Assembly (NCBI RefSeq): GCF_028769735.1
Contig: NC_088186.1
Location: forward strand, 8,339,001 to 8,403,000
Source: Zonotrichia leucophrys gambelii
Taxonomy: Eukaryota > Chordata > Aves > Passeriformes > Passerellidae
Length of the DNA: 64,000 bases
Direction of reading: 5' to 3'
This document shows positions 10,503-21,081 of the stretch, piece after piece. Within the stretch, counting starts at the first letter, position 1. Every line of letters starts with the position of its first letter. Position numbers and translations under genes: made by a program. The notes beneath the pieces were generated by a model, which ran no database searches, was not told the DNA's origin, and saw only the letters and a program-made list of their open reading frames with translations.

Positions 10503-10926
10503 CTGAGGAAGGCTCAGATTTCCTGTCAGGATCAGGAGTGAGGAGATCTCACAGAAAGGCCCCTGTGAAGGAAGGTGCAGTGTCAGATCTGGGGAGGACC
10601 TGCTCTGACGGCTCAGAGAGGTCAAACATTGCCCTGTGCCTCAGTTTCCCCACTGGCTGTGTGTCAATAACGACTCACAGGTGCAGCACGTGTTGCTCTG
10701 ACACATTTTCTGTCACAGCCAGGAGCAGCCCAAGCTCTCTGAGAGTCACTGAGGGCTGCCAGGGCTGCAGACCTGCAGGAATCCCAGCTGACCTTCCAGC
10801 CACACCATGGGATGTGACCATCAGCCCAATATTCAGGATTTTCCACTCATTATAAGGACAGGATGGCAGCCCCATAGCTCAGAAAATCATCAAGAGTGCA
10901 GGGAAGTACCTCAGCCCTTCTGGGTG
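10503..10926. other. Single-copy stretch, nothing recognised
   Basis: About 420 bases between a CR1 tip and a type B LTR. The 157-codon frame spanning 10382-10855 includes CR1 sequence and shows no domain. Confidence 0.4.
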
Positions 10927-10930
10927 ATCC

Positions 10931-11389
10931 TGATGCCTTGTGCAGGCTGCCCTAGAACAGAGACTGGACAGAGCTAAAGAATAAAGCAGGTACTTATTCA
11001 AAGCCTCAATGGATCCACCTTGGGCAGCACAAGGGCCCAGCCAGGGCTGCACCCAAGATGAACCAAAATGGCCCCAAAATGCACGGCCAGGCACGGGGTC
11101 TCTCCCTGTGATCAGTTCTGCTCCATTTGCACCTTGCAGTTCATTGTCCCATTCCAGCTTTAGCCCAGGCAGTCCCACCCTGCTTGTTTTTCTCTCTCCA
11201 GTCCTGGGTGTTTGTGCTCTTGGGGCTGAGATTTGGATCATTTGTCCTTGGTGCCCAGCTGGAGCAGGAATTGTTTTGTCTCCCTGCTCTGTGCACAGAG
11301 CTCACCATCCCATAATGTGAAGCTCAGACCCACACACGCTAAAGCAGCACAGAATGTGAAAAATAGAAAAGCTGAAACCTGAGGCATCA
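10931..11389 (-). mobile_element. Solo LTR, type B
   Basis: Bounded by the imperfect inverted ends TGATGCCTTGTGCAGG and CCTGAGGCATCA, and flanked by the 4-bp direct repeat ATCC (10927-10930 and 11390-11393). It matches the copies at 14553 (opposite strand) and 33848 (same strand), including GGATCCACCTTGGGCAGCAC, ATTGTCCCATTCCAGCTTTA, GCCCAGCTGGAGCAGGAATT and CACATTCTGTGCTGC read in reverse. The minus strand carries the AATAA-type signal close to its 3' end. No coding region flanks it. A 4-bp duplication suggests a gammaretrovirus-like (ERV1) integrase, which is inference. Confidence 0.9.
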
Positions 11390-11393
11390 ATCC

Positions 11394-11898
11394 CCTTCAC
11401 TGCCTCTCCTTTTCAGTGTCCCAGCAGGATGTGTGCAGGAGGAGATGCAGTTTGGAAAGCCAGGGAAGCACACAGGGGGAGTCAGGCAGGAGGAGTCAGA
11501 GGTTTGGGGTTCCTCCTGCTCTGTGTGACCTCAGGAACATCACTGTCCCCACTGCCCTTCTCCATGCTGTGGGCAGCCACAAAGCCCTGGTGACCAGGGG
11601 GATCCCTGATCACCAACTCCCACACTTCACAGGGGCCAGGCACTACATTTCACCTCATAATTCAAATTAAACAATTTGTGCTCGCCTAAAAGGTCTCTTC
11701 CAGAAAGGTTTTGCATATAAACAAATCCAGCAGCACAGAACTTCTCACACAAATTGATTCAGCTTCAGATCTATCTGCTCTTTCTTGCTTTGCTGAATAA
11801 CTGAGGAGCTCCACATGGCCCAGTACTTTATTTTTTTTTACCCCCAGTGATATACTTACATATTTACTTCACCTCTCAATATTTTCTTTTACAAATTA
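11394..11898. other. Single-copy stretch, nothing recognised
   Basis: About 500 bases between a type B LTR and an AT-rich tract. No repeat family or exon recognised. Confidence 0.4.
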
Positions 11899-12079
11899 AA
11901 TATATTTGAATATATAAATATATAGTATATAGTATATAGTATATTGTATATACTATATACTATGTACTATATACTATATTATATATTATATGTTATATGT
12001 TATATATGACATATATGTTATATATTATATGTTATATAAATATATTATGCTATATACATATATATTGTTAATATATATT
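11899..12079. repeat. AT-rich (TATAG/TATAC) repeat with a large palindrome
   Basis: Nearly pure A/T with periodic TATAG on the left and TATAC on the right. Positions 11919-11944 (TATATAGTATATAGTATATA...) and 11947-11973 (TATATACTATATACTATGTA...) are inverse complements with one mismatch around a two-base centre, so the DNA could fold into a long hairpin or cruciform. Further TATATTATATGTTATATG units follow up to about 12079. Confidence 0.88.
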
Positions 12080-12938
12080 CTTGTTCTGAAGCATTTTCTC
12101 AGCCCTCACGTAACTTCTGTACTTTCCCTCACAAGTTTTTCATTTCCTACAGAGCTAGACTGATGTCACAGTAGCAGAGCTTTGGGGATGTGATGACACA
12201 AGGCATCACAGAGGCAGATTTGCTGGGGAGGAATCATGTAATTAATTAGATCAACTGGAGTCAGAAGGAAAAAGTTTCATAAACATTATTTTTTTAGGTT
12301 TTTAAGTTCCCCACTGCTGCCGTACAGAGGAACTGAATCATCCTGCTGTGGCTCCAGCTGAGCACAAGCAGCAGGATGAAGTCTGTCCCTCTGCAGACAC
12401 TGACAGATGCTCTGCTGCCTTATCTGCCCTGCCTGTCACCATGGGTACAAGAAAAGCCAAGGGCACAGTGCCCTGGGTGATGTGGGAATCAATCACAGTA
12501 ACAGAATGATGGGAGAAAGGATCCTGCAAAACTCCCTCTGCTTTTCAAAGGGAGAAAGTTTGCCTTGGCAGAAAAGTGAGATCTGCGTGGAAGATTTTAA
12601 AATGTGTGCTGAAGAGTTTTGACAGCTCCTTTTTGCCAGAAAGGTTATTTGGAATTCTGCTATCCAGAGCTGTCATGTCTTCTGTGCTTCTTAAACTCTT
12701 GAGGAGCTCCCTCTGATCTCTGGCATGTCCAGCACTCCCTGAGTTATTCTCTGAGCATTACTTCTCTCCTTCTGATTCAGCTCTTGGACTCCTCTTCCAG
12801 CTGAGGCTAAAAATTGTTGTACAATGGATGAGCTGCTGTGTGAGGCTGAGCAAGCCCTGAGGGCTGGGCTGGAGTATCCAAACAAACAGAGGAACAAACA
12901 GAGGAACCAGCAGTGGTTCTGGGAGCACACACAGGAGC
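12080..12938. other. Single-copy stretch, nothing recognised
   Basis: About 860 bases between the AT-rich palindrome and the nested LTR pair. No repeat family, exon or RNA gene is recognised. Confidence 0.4.
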
Positions 12939-12944
12939 AGAGAG

Positions 12945-14035
12945 TGTGGCCACATTTCTCTTCACAGAGAAAAGCAAGGCACAACTTCCCAAGAATATTC
13001 CTGGGATCCACATTCTCTGAACCTCTGAGAAAGTGAAAACAATTCTTATCTCATTTACTGCTCCTGTGTTGCTCACAAGTGAAATGCATTGTGATTGTTT
13101 ACCTGAAGGGAATTGGTGATTGAATTCTGGTATGAGTGTTTTGATTTATTGACCAATTGAATCCAGGTGTGTGACAGGACTGTGGGCTGACAGTCACGAG
13201 ATTCTGGCAGTTTAGTTGAGTACTTGAGCAGATTCAGTTTAGATGTAGTGTAATATAGTATAGAATAATACAGTATAATAAAGTAATTAATTAGCCTTCT
13301 GATATCTGTCAGGAAGGATGAAAGTTTGACAAGAAAGTCTCACAAATATGTGTGCTTGGCAGAAAGATTTTTGAATGTAGAACTTGAAGAAGGAATAGAG
13401 ATGGAAGCAAGTTTTGATATAGCAGAAAAGAATTGCTGAGCCAGTCTCACTGGATAACCAAGGAGGCAAAGGGTGTGTGAGTTAGAAGGGGTTTTTATGG
13501 CTTAGAGCAAAGGATAAACCCACCCCAAACAAGAAGATGTTTTTACCAAGCAGAAAGAGAGCACAGGCAAACAAGTCAGCAAAGTTGCAAGTAGAAAAAA
13601 AGTCTCAGAATTTTCCACTGCAAGAAAACTGAAAAACAACTTCTAGCTTAAACTGTAATGTACTGACTTTTAGTGATTGGAGAACAGTAACATGAATATG
13701 GTAATTACAGTAGTTATGATAGGCTACAGATAATAGTTAAGGTATAGATTGGTTCTACTGTATTAAGATGCTCAGCAAAGTCTAGAATGCATTGTAACCA
13801 AAGAAAAGTCTAGAATGCATTGTAACCCAAACCAAAGGGTCTCCAGGCCTGCCTGCAGCTGGAGCTGACAGCTGTGGGCACAGCTCTGTCACCCACCCTG
13901 GGCTGCTGCAACATCTTGGATTTTATAAACTTTTTGAAGACCTGCCTGGAGTCCTGCGTCTCTCATTCAGGCTCTTACTGATATCAGTGGAGTACTCCTT
14001 GCATTCCTCCTGGACGTGGGGCAAAAATATCACTG
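12945..14035 (+). mobile_element. Solo LTR, type A, split by a younger LTR
   Basis: The left part (12945-13306) has the type A order: TGTGGCCACATTT start, AACAATTCTTATCTCATTTA, CTGCTCCTGTGTTGC, GATTGTTTACCTGAAGG, GATTTATTGACCAATTGAAT, AGTATAGAATAATACAGTAT, AATTAATTAGCCTTCTG. The right part (from about 13980) continues the missing U5 end: GATATCAGTGGAGTACTCC and TTGCATTCCTCC align to the GAACATGGAGTCAGATTCATCATTCC segment of other copies. Removing the insert leaves about 410 bp, the family's normal length. AGAGAG occurs on both sides (12939-12944 and 14036-14041) and may be the 6-bp target duplication, although the right end does not finish in CA. Confidence 0.8.
13307..13979 (+). mobile_element. 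LTR nested inside the type A LTR (type J)
   Basis: About 673 bp beginning TGTCAGGAAGGATGAAAG and ending near CATTCAGGCTCTTACT. GATATC stands on both sides (13301-13306 and 13980-13985; the match extends to CTGATATC if two more bases are counted), as expected for a 6-bp target duplication, with the terminal CA apparently changed to CT. It contains a duplicated AAAGTCTAGAATGCATTGTA segment (13777 and 13805, period 28) and a U5-like stretch with CTGCCTGGAGTCCTGCGTCT. The CCTGCGTCTCTCATTC tail suggests plus orientation. No coding capacity is seen. Confidence 0.75.
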
Positions 14036-14109
14036 AGAGAGAGCAGCACCAGCCCTGCCCAGAGCCCTCTGTGCTCATCTGCATGGCCTTGTGCTGCAGG
14101 ACAGATACC

Positions 14110-14208
14110 TCACAGAATCTTGGAATAGTCTGGGTTGGAGGCACCTTAGGGATCACCTCATTCCACCCTCTGCCATGGGCAGGGACACCTTGCATTCCCT
14201 CACAGGGG
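14110..14208 (-). mobile_element. CR1 LINE, 3' tip
   Basis: Reversed CR1 terminus: TCACAGAATCTTGGAATAGT, CTGGGTTGGAGGCACCTTAG, GGATCACCTCATTCCACC, TGCCATGGGCAGGGACACCT. The element is truncated after about 100 bp. Confidence 0.85.
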
Positions 14209-14254
14209 ATTTGTTAAAGGAGAGGTTTCCCCAGTTAAGAACTACAGAATGAAA

Positions 14255-14363
14255 TCGAGGAATTGCGGCACTGGGTGCCAGGGTTTAGTTGAGGTGTTAG
14301 GGCATGGGTTGGACTTGATGATATTTAAGGTCTCTTCCAACCCAGTGATTCTGTGAATTCTTG
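14255..14363 (+). mobile_element. CR1 LINE, 3' tip, second subfamily
   Basis: Plus-oriented CR1 end: GGGTTGGACTTGATGATATT, AAGGTCTCTTCCAACCCAGT, GATTCTGTGAATTCTTGATT. It lies 47 bp from an oppositely oriented CR1 tip and uses the GGACTTGATGAT version of the tail rather than the GGGACCTT version, so it belongs to a different CR1 subfamily. Confidence 0.85.
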
Positions 14364-14552
14364 ATTAACATTTTGGATCCCATTATTTCTTTTTGGTTTT
14401 TTTCAAGTTTATCCAGGAGTGAATGCATCCCATTCTGTCAGGAGTGGGTATAAACTGTTATCAACAGGGATGAGCTGTTATTAAAGTGGCCATAACTGTT
14501 ATAAAACTGAGATAAACTGATATAACAGTGCCATTGAGGTGTGGATGGGCAG

Positions 14553-14997
14553 TGATGCCTCAGGTGTAGTTTTATATTTTTCACATTCTGTGCTGCTTTA
14601 GTGTGTGGGTCTGAGCTTCACATCAGGGGATGGTGAGCTCTGTGCACAGAGAAAACAATTCCTGCTCCAGCTGGGCACCAAGGACAAATGATCCAAATCT
14701 CAGCCCCAAGAGCACAAACACAGTGGGCTGGAGAGAGAAAAACAAGCAGGGTGGGACTGCATGGGCTAAAGCTGGAATGGGACAATGAACTGCAAGGTGC
14801 AAATGGAGCAGAACTGATCAAAATGCACAACCCGTGCCTGGTCGTGCATTTTGGGGCCATTTTGGTTCACCTTGGGTGCAGCCCTGGCTGGGCTCTTGTG
14901 CTGCCCAAGGTGGATCCATTGAGGCTTTGAATAAATCCCTGCTTTATTCTTTAGCTCTGTCCAGCCTCTGTTCTAGGGTAGCCTGCACAGGGCAGCA
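14553..14997 (+). mobile_element. Solo LTR, type B
   Basis: Starts TGATGCCTCAGGTG and ends CTGCACAGGGCAGCA, flanked by the perfect 4-bp repeat GCAG (14549-14552 and 14998-15001). AATAAA at 14930-14935 precedes a CTGCTTTATTCTTTAGCTCT segment, giving plus orientation. Internal words match the copies at 10931 and 33848 in reverse. It carries small deletions relative to them, for example the phrase preceding the ATGCACAACCCGTGCC segment. Solo LTR, no coding region. Confidence 0.9.
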
Positions 14998-15743
14998 GCA
15001 GCAGCACAGCACCATGTTCAAGCTATCAAACTGACCCAAAAAACTGTGAGCCCTAAGGAGACTCAGAGAAGTGATTGGCAGCTGAAAAAACACAGAATTT
15101 CCAAAGAATTCTCCCAGAGGAATCCATCACTTTTGCAATATCTGATTGTACAGGGGCTGGAAAAGTGTTTTTTTATTTACAGAGACTGTCAAAAGCTGTG
15201 GGGACAGAAAAAAGTGAGTTGGGGATTTTGTCAGTTTTGTTCTGCTGTGCTCTCAATCTGAGGGTAATCTTTTGATCTGTCAGTCTAAACTGATTTATTC
15301 CTAATCTGTAGATGAAATAAAATATTTTCTCTCTCTCCTAGGCTTTGTCTGGCACTTGCCATGCCCTGTGCCACATCAACACACGCCTGCAAATCCAACT
15401 ACTCCAAACTTTCTCCCAAAGTTTTGGGAAACTGCTGGAAAACTACTGCAGGCTCAGAAAGCGCAGCTTAATAGGATCCATCTGCTCTGGAGACATCCTT
15501 AATTCCCGTGATTTGCTGGTTAATTTTCTCCTGTCTAATTGCACGGCAGCGCGGGGCAGTGGCAGAGGGGAGGAGGAGGAGGGAGGGGAGGAAGCAGCTG
15601 CGAGGGAGGGAGTGCATTTCATGCAGCAGGCACTAGCCGGCGTGGTCCCCACAGCCATCACAGCTTGTCCTGGTCCCCAGCTCTGCCTCAGGGACACGAG
15701 GGAAACCAGGAGGGTTTTTGCAGGGGAATAACAAAAGGGAGTC
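14998..15743. other. Single-copy stretch with purine-rich, GC-rich tract
   Basis: From about 15340 the sequence TTTTCTCTCTCTCCTAG resembles a splice acceptor, and the following 390 bases stay open in one frame, but I see no donor, no domain and no start. Positions 15560-15615 are a purine-rich GAGGAGGAGGAGGGAGGGGA tract with four-G-run potential. The TAATT-rich text at 15490-15545 resembles conserved regulatory DNA. None of this is proven from sequence. Confidence 0.4.
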
Positions 15744-16127
15744 TGTGATTGTGTTCACAGGGGTCCGAGGATGAGGGAAGAGACGAGGATCTGACTCCAT
15801 GTTTCAGAAGGCTTGATTTATTATTTTATTATATATATTATATTAAAACTATACTAAAAGAATAGAAGAAAGGATTTAATCAAAAGGCTAGTTAAGAATA
15901 GAAAAAGAAAGAATGATAACAAAAGCTTGTGGCTCAGACAGAGAGTCTGAGCCAGATGACGTGATTGGCCATTAATTAGAAACAACAAAATGAGACCAAT
16001 TGCAGATGCACCTGTTGCATTCCACAGCAGCAGATAATAATTGTTTACATTTTGTTCCTGAGGCCTCCCAGCTTCTCAGGAGGAAAAATCCTAAGGAAAG
16101 GATTTTTCATAAAAGATGTCTGTGACA
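15744..16127 (-). mobile_element. Solo LTR, type A relative
   Basis: Begins TGTGATTGTGTTCACAG and ends AGATGTCTGTGACA, with a perfect 6-bp target duplication GGAGTC at 15738-15743 and 16128-16133. Read on the minus strand it has GAGAAGCTGGGAGGCCTCAG, TAAACAATTATTATCTGCTG, a CCAAT-box (TGGCCAATCACG), AATAAATCAAGCCTTCTGAA and ACATGGAGTCAGATCC, the same order as the other type A LTRs but a distinct subfamily. A 6-bp duplication is typical of betaretrovirus-like (ERVK) insertions. No internal genes. Confidence 0.95.
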
Positions 16128-16246
16128 GGAGTCCTTTTGGTTGGGGGAGTTTTGTCCTGATGCTTGGGGGAATTGTGTGCAAGGAGAAGACAGAGGTGCT
16201 GTCAAAGGGTGGATGGGCTGTGATGGAAAGGCTCTGAATTGTACAG

Positions 16247-16412
16247 TCACAGAATGGTTTGTGTTGGAAGGGAGCTCAAAGGTCCTTTAGTGCCACCCCT
16301 GCCATGGCAGGGACACCTCCCACTGTCCCAGGCTGCTCCAGCCCTGTCCAGCCTGGCCTTGGGCACTGCCAGGGATCCAGGGGCAGCTCCTGGCTGCCTC
16401 TGGCACAATTGC
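16247..16412 (-). mobile_element. CR1 LINE, 3' tip
   Basis: Reversed CR1 end: TCACAGAATGGTTTGTGTTG, GAAGGGAGCTCAAAGGTCC, CCTGCCATGGCAGGGACACC, CCTGGCCTTGGGCACTGCCA. It is truncated after the GGGATCCAGGGGCAGC segment. Confidence 0.9.
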
Positions 16413-18510
16413 AACACAATTACTCTGACAATCACAAGACTTTAGAACAATTTCTTCAGTGATTCAGCAAAGCAGGGCCTGTTCAGACAGATTTGAGCCC
16501 TGCCTGTGATGCAATAAGGAGATAAACTGTCCCTAAATCTAAAATTATCTATTCTTCACTTGATCTACCACCATGCCTCTGTCCTGCAGCATGTCCCCAT
16601 AAGCCATAGTATTTATCTGAGACAGCCATTAAAAGAGATTACTAAAAAGAGAGAAATATAAATTTTTATGTATAACTTTTTTTTTACTGGGCTTGTTTTG
16701 TTGACATTTAAAATATTGGGGTGGGTTTTTTTCAGTATTTCACTGGAATTATAAAAATCCCATCAGCACCAAAACCAAATAGGACCCCACAGAGCTCACC
16801 TCTGCAAGCTTCATCCAAGCTGCCCTGCAACCCAAAATCCTGAGAGGAATCCCTCTCATATCACTCCACTGGATTTTAACTCCCTCACCATGACTCAGGT
16901 GTGAATTCAGAAGGTGTTTGATGCAGCAAACAGGTTTATGTGGTCGTAGTTATTAATCCAGGATCCAGAAATGCTCCTGGCTCTGAGTGTGAGCACTGGC
17001 AAAGCTCCCACTCTGGGAGGAACCCAGCCTGACCCTGCTCAGCCCCTCCAGCTCCAGCTTCCATGTGGAGAAACCCAAGCCTGAGGCTGGGAATGCTCTG
17101 GGCTGTGCCTTGCAGGCCCCCAAGGGGGACAAGAAATGCAGTTTATTGCTGGGCACCAAGCATGCAGTGACATAATGGGGGTGTGAGTGACATTAACACC
17201 ATTTCCTCAGGGCTGCCTTTCAACACTTCCTCTTCCATCTGGAGCTGGGAACAAAGGCAGGGGGGTTAGCCAGGGAAATCTGGGGGAGAGGAGGGAGGGC
17301 AGGATGTCTAGACACACTTTAGCACACGCTCAGGGCTGCTCAGGGCAGGGAGCTGCCTGCTCATTCCTACAGGTACAGAATTCGGGTCCAAGGCAGGCTG
17401 CTGATCTCACCCAAACCATCCAGGATCTTTGTGCAGGCTCTGCTTTGGTGCACAAATGGGAATGTTGGTGGCTCCCAACAGATGCCAGCAAGGAGTTCTT
17501 GCCTGGTAATCTCCACCTGCAGAGCTGCCTGATTGCTGGGTGGGCAAAAGCCAAACCTTTCCCTTCCACTTGCATAGGAATCTCTTGGCTGGGAGTCTCC
17601 TGAATTTTCTACAATAGATACTGAAAGCATTTTGGCTCTCTCTCCTTTAGCAGCCAACGTGTTTTCAATGTTGCAGGAGAGAGAAGGGATTTATTTTTGA
17701 CAAGTCTTGTTCATAATGGGTCATCCTTAGCACAGACACTCTCCTGGAATTTAATCTGGAGGCGTTTTCACCCCATTCTTCTTCCCATGTGGCTCTGTAG
17801 AGGCCCTGCCATGGTTATTTATGTATTCTGGACCTTTCAATAGATAACCATTTTAATCAATAACCATGGTCATTTGTATCTTCCTTCCCCATCCCTCTCC
17901 CATCACAGCCTGGTTTGCCATGGGACCATCTCCAGGCAGGAAAGAAAACACTCCAAAGAGACACCATGGTGTTGTTCCTCCTCCTGTAGGAGCTCCTCAG
18001 GTGGACTCTGAATTCTACACAGCGCCTGGCCAAGGCTCTGAGAAGTAGGAAAATAAAAACCCCACGGATTTCACATCTACCCCATCAGTGTGACTTGCTT
18101 TTCAGGGTCACATTTTCTCTTCATATTTTGATCCTCCTGTTTGTGCCTGGAGAATTTGGCCTCAGAAGAGGATCTGGAACTTGTGTCACCTGTAGCTGAT
18201 GCAGGACATTCAGCAGTTTCTGGTCTCTGTGCACATCCAAACCTCTCATCCCATGGCCAGGCACAGAATATGCTCACAGGGAGCATTCCCAGCACAGAAA
18301 TATCCCTGATAGCTGAGGTGAAGGTGATCCCTTAGGAATTGAGCTTTTATATATTTCATATATTTCCAACCCAGCAGTTCTTTGGCGTGTAACTCCAAAC
18401 TCCACACTCAGTGTGAGCTGCTGCTTTCCCATTTGGGGCAGACACAACAATTCCTCTCCAGGCCTGGCAATCAAGGACACCTCACTGCCTCAGGACCCAG
18501 AGATGGAAAC
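16413..18510. other. Single-copy stretch, nothing recognised
   Basis: About 2.1 kb. The section 16600-16760 is AT-rich with a short T run. No repeat, exon or RNA gene is recognised, and frames are short and overlapping. Confidence 0.45.
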
Positions 18511-18515
18511 AAAAG

Positions 18516-18770
18516 TGAGTTTGGGGGGAGCAAACTAGGGGTCAATGACTTCATTACCTGAAGCTTTAATTGGCAAATTAACCCCCAATATGCAAATGGA
18601 CCAAACTTATAAAAGTGTGAAACCTGTGAAACCATCATCCATTTTGGGTGTAGGCCCTGGCGGGCTTTGTCTGCCTGAAATGTACCTGAAGGCTCTTCAA
18701 TAAATATATCTGCTTTTTATTGCCTTAATTTTGTCTGGCCTCTGGTTTTAGGTAGCCCCAAAAGGCATCA
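18516..18770 (+). mobile_element. Short solo LTR, type I, with TATA box and AATAAA
   Basis: About 255 bp starting near TGAGTTTGGGGGGAGC and ending CCCCAAAAGGCATCA. It has a textbook TATA box, CTTATAAAAG, at 18606-18615 and a polyadenylation signal AATAAA at 18699-18704, so promoter and polyadenylation site lie about 90 bp apart, as in a compact LTR. The GGCATCA end resembles the type B LTRs, which suggests a related retrovirus group. AAAG (18512-18515) and GAAG (18771-18774) may be a decayed 4-bp duplication. The left boundary is less certain. Confidence 0.7.
18606..18615 (+). promoter_or_regulatory. TATA box of the type I LTR
   Basis: CTTATAAAAG is close to the ideal TATA element. In an LTR it would set transcription start about 25-30 bases downstream, within the R region before the AATAAA at 18699. 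Whether it is active is unknown. Confidence 0.6.
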
Positions 18771-18774
18771 GAAG

Positions 18775-19810
18775 GAGAATAATCATTATCCCAGCCCAAG
18801 AACTCCTCAGGTCCTAAGGTGTCAACACAAAGTGTGTGTCAGACATTCTGGGTGGGTACAGTGAAACAACACAACTGCAGTTCCTGAGGGGATTTTTAGG
18901 TGTCACCACACTATAAATAATAAATAGCACCAACAGAGACATTTAGAGAAATACATAACCATACTTCAGTTCCTCTTACATTATTTATTCATTATCATCG
19001 GGCAGTGAACTCAGCAATGAAAAACACAATTACACACACCCTGTGTTTTGCCAAAAATCTCAAAGTGCAATGAATTTCTTTGTATATTTCACTGGTATTT
19101 CCCTGCTGTTCCTACTGAATTAAATTATTCAACTGATATGTTTTCATCATGTCTTACAGGCAAGGCAAATGCTTTCAGTCTCTGAGTAGCACTTGAATTT
19201 TAAGAGCTGGAAGACTCAAATCATGTTTCTGTCATTAGCTATTAACTGTCCATCTGTGGCTGGGAGCCTGTGAGTTGAAGCAACAGAATTCCTTCTGGTT
19301 TTGAGTGAAATATCCGTGACTGCCACAGTCTGAATGATCTCAGAAAGTTCTATATTTTCTATAGAAGAGAGAATAACACCATGCCCACACCTGCCACAGG
19401 TAACACAGCACTGAAGGACAATCAACACTCAGAGCATTCACAGATTTTCCTGCTTTTTTTGCATTGTGGGACAGGATGAACATGTTCCCCATGAAACTGG
19501 GAGAGAATTATATTCCACTCCCAGTTAGGGAGTTAGGAAAAGGCAGAATGGCAGGCTCTCCCCTGCTGGAAGTCTGCAGTGAAAACAAACTCAAGCCAGC
19601 AAGTCTGTTGCTTGAATTTCTTTGTTCAGCCACTCATGGGGATGCCCCTGTGCAGCTGCTTCTCCTCTCACACTTTCCCTGTAAAAAATGCAGAACTTGC
19701 CTTCCACAGTGGTGATGGTGTGAATCACAGGGGGGCTTCGGTTGGAAGGATCCATGAAGATCCCTTCCAACCCCAGCTGGGCACAGGGAGGCCACTCACC
19801 AGATCAGTGA
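18775..19810. other. Single-copy stretch, nothing recognised
   Basis: About 1 kb, AT-leaning in 18890-19200. No repeat, exon or RNA gene recognised. Confidence 0.45.
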
Positions 19811-19868
19811 TTATTATATTATATTATATTATATTATATTATATCATATTATATCATATCATATCATA
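19811..19868. repeat. ATTAT pentanucleotide microsatellite
   Basis: Eleven or so pentamers, first ATTAT then ATCAT variants towards the right end, embedded in the LTR fragment described for this place. Confidence 0.9.
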
Positions 19869-19930
19869 GTCCTTCTGAGAACATGTAGTCAGATTAATCT
19901 CTTCCCTCATCCTGGGGACCTCACAAACTT
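19811..19930 (+). mobile_element. 3' fragment of a type A LTR with expanded ATTAT repeat
   Basis: After a run of ATTAT/ATCAT pentamers (19811-19868) comes AGTCCTTCTGAGAACATGTA, GTCAGATTAATCTC and CATCCTGGGGACC, which match the last 70 bases of type A LTRs (CCTTCTGAGAACATGGAGTC, AGATTCATCATTCC). In intact copies the same position holds a TAGTATAGTATAG run, so the pentamer array is probably an expansion of that run. Upstream LTR sequence is missing. Confidence 0.75.
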
Positions 19931-21076
19931 CGCACCCATCCATCACTGCGGCCTCCCTCACACAGCTCTGTGAGGAAATTCTCCTAATTATTGTATTAAG
20001 GAGAAAGCAAGTACCAGCTTAGAGATGGAGGTGCTAATTGTGGCCCATCAGCAGCCAGAAGAAACAATTCCTGCAGGATCACACCCATTAATTTCCCGTG
20101 GCTGCCCTTCAGAGAAGAGGCATTCCCTCAGTGGTGCTGACAGCTGCTAACAAGACAGAAAACACTCAGAGCCTGACCATTGACGCTGCCAGCTGAGGAG
20201 CTGGGCATTCACATCTCTGGCACAGCTGGGTCTGGGATATTTGTTTGCTGGAGAAGCAGTACAGGAGACACTGGAGTGCCCTGCAGGCAGGAAAGGGGAT
20301 AAAAGGAATTTCCATGGATGGTGAGAGGAAGGCTTGGAGGAGCAGCACAGCTCTGAGAAGGTCATTTCTAGCCCAGAGCTGACTTGAGGCTTATGGACAG
20401 TGCTGCTGAAGATCAAAGATAAAGAATAGCCAGCACTGGTGTTATGATGAGGCTGTTGGAACATGGATACCCCTGCTGGGTACCTCAGTGCTGATACTCT
20501 TCCAGAAGGAGCTCTGCCTCCTGGTGTTTGTTCTGACCATCACAGGAAGGGTGGCTGGAAAGGAGTTGTGAAGGTTCCTGATCCAAGCTCCTGTTCAGCT
20601 GTTGGATTATTGCCAGAACTAGATCAGGGCAGCCAAGGCTGAGCCCGGGGGACAGTGGTGGCACAACCTCTGACCTGCTCAGTGCTGCAGCATCTTCTCA
20701 AGGAGGAGTTTCCCCCATGCCCCACACAAACACCCACGCCACAGCTTTCACAGTCACACAGAAGGAACCAAAGAAAGCAGATTTGATCCCCTAACTGTGC
20801 CCATTTATCTGAATTTAAGACCTCATACCCAGTTCTGGGTATTCCTCCCTGCAGCTCTGGTGCTTCCCCACTCACAGCAGCCACAGCAGCAGAGGTGAAT
20901 TGGGGACTTAACCCTGCACAGTGCCAGAAGTGTGTGCCCTGCAGAACAGCTGTTTCCAATCCCATCCCAATGCCATGAACCTTCCTAGGGACAAACACCT
21001 CCCCTCCTCCACAGGCTGTCATTGTTCCTTAAACTCCTGACAAAGTCTGGGGCTGTCAGTGCTTTTCCAAGCTTTA
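19931..21076. other. Single-copy stretch, nothing recognised
   Basis: About 1.15 kb with short frames (132 codons at 20624-21022 minus is the longest), no domain, no repeat family. Confidence 0.45.
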
Positions 21077-21081
21077 CCAGC

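Noticed and set aside
15340..15731. Splice-acceptor-like TTTTCTCTCTCTCCTAG followed by 128 open codons
   Set aside because: No donor, no domain, low-complexity Glu/Gly-rich middle, and no neighbouring exon. Acceptor-like strings are frequent by chance.
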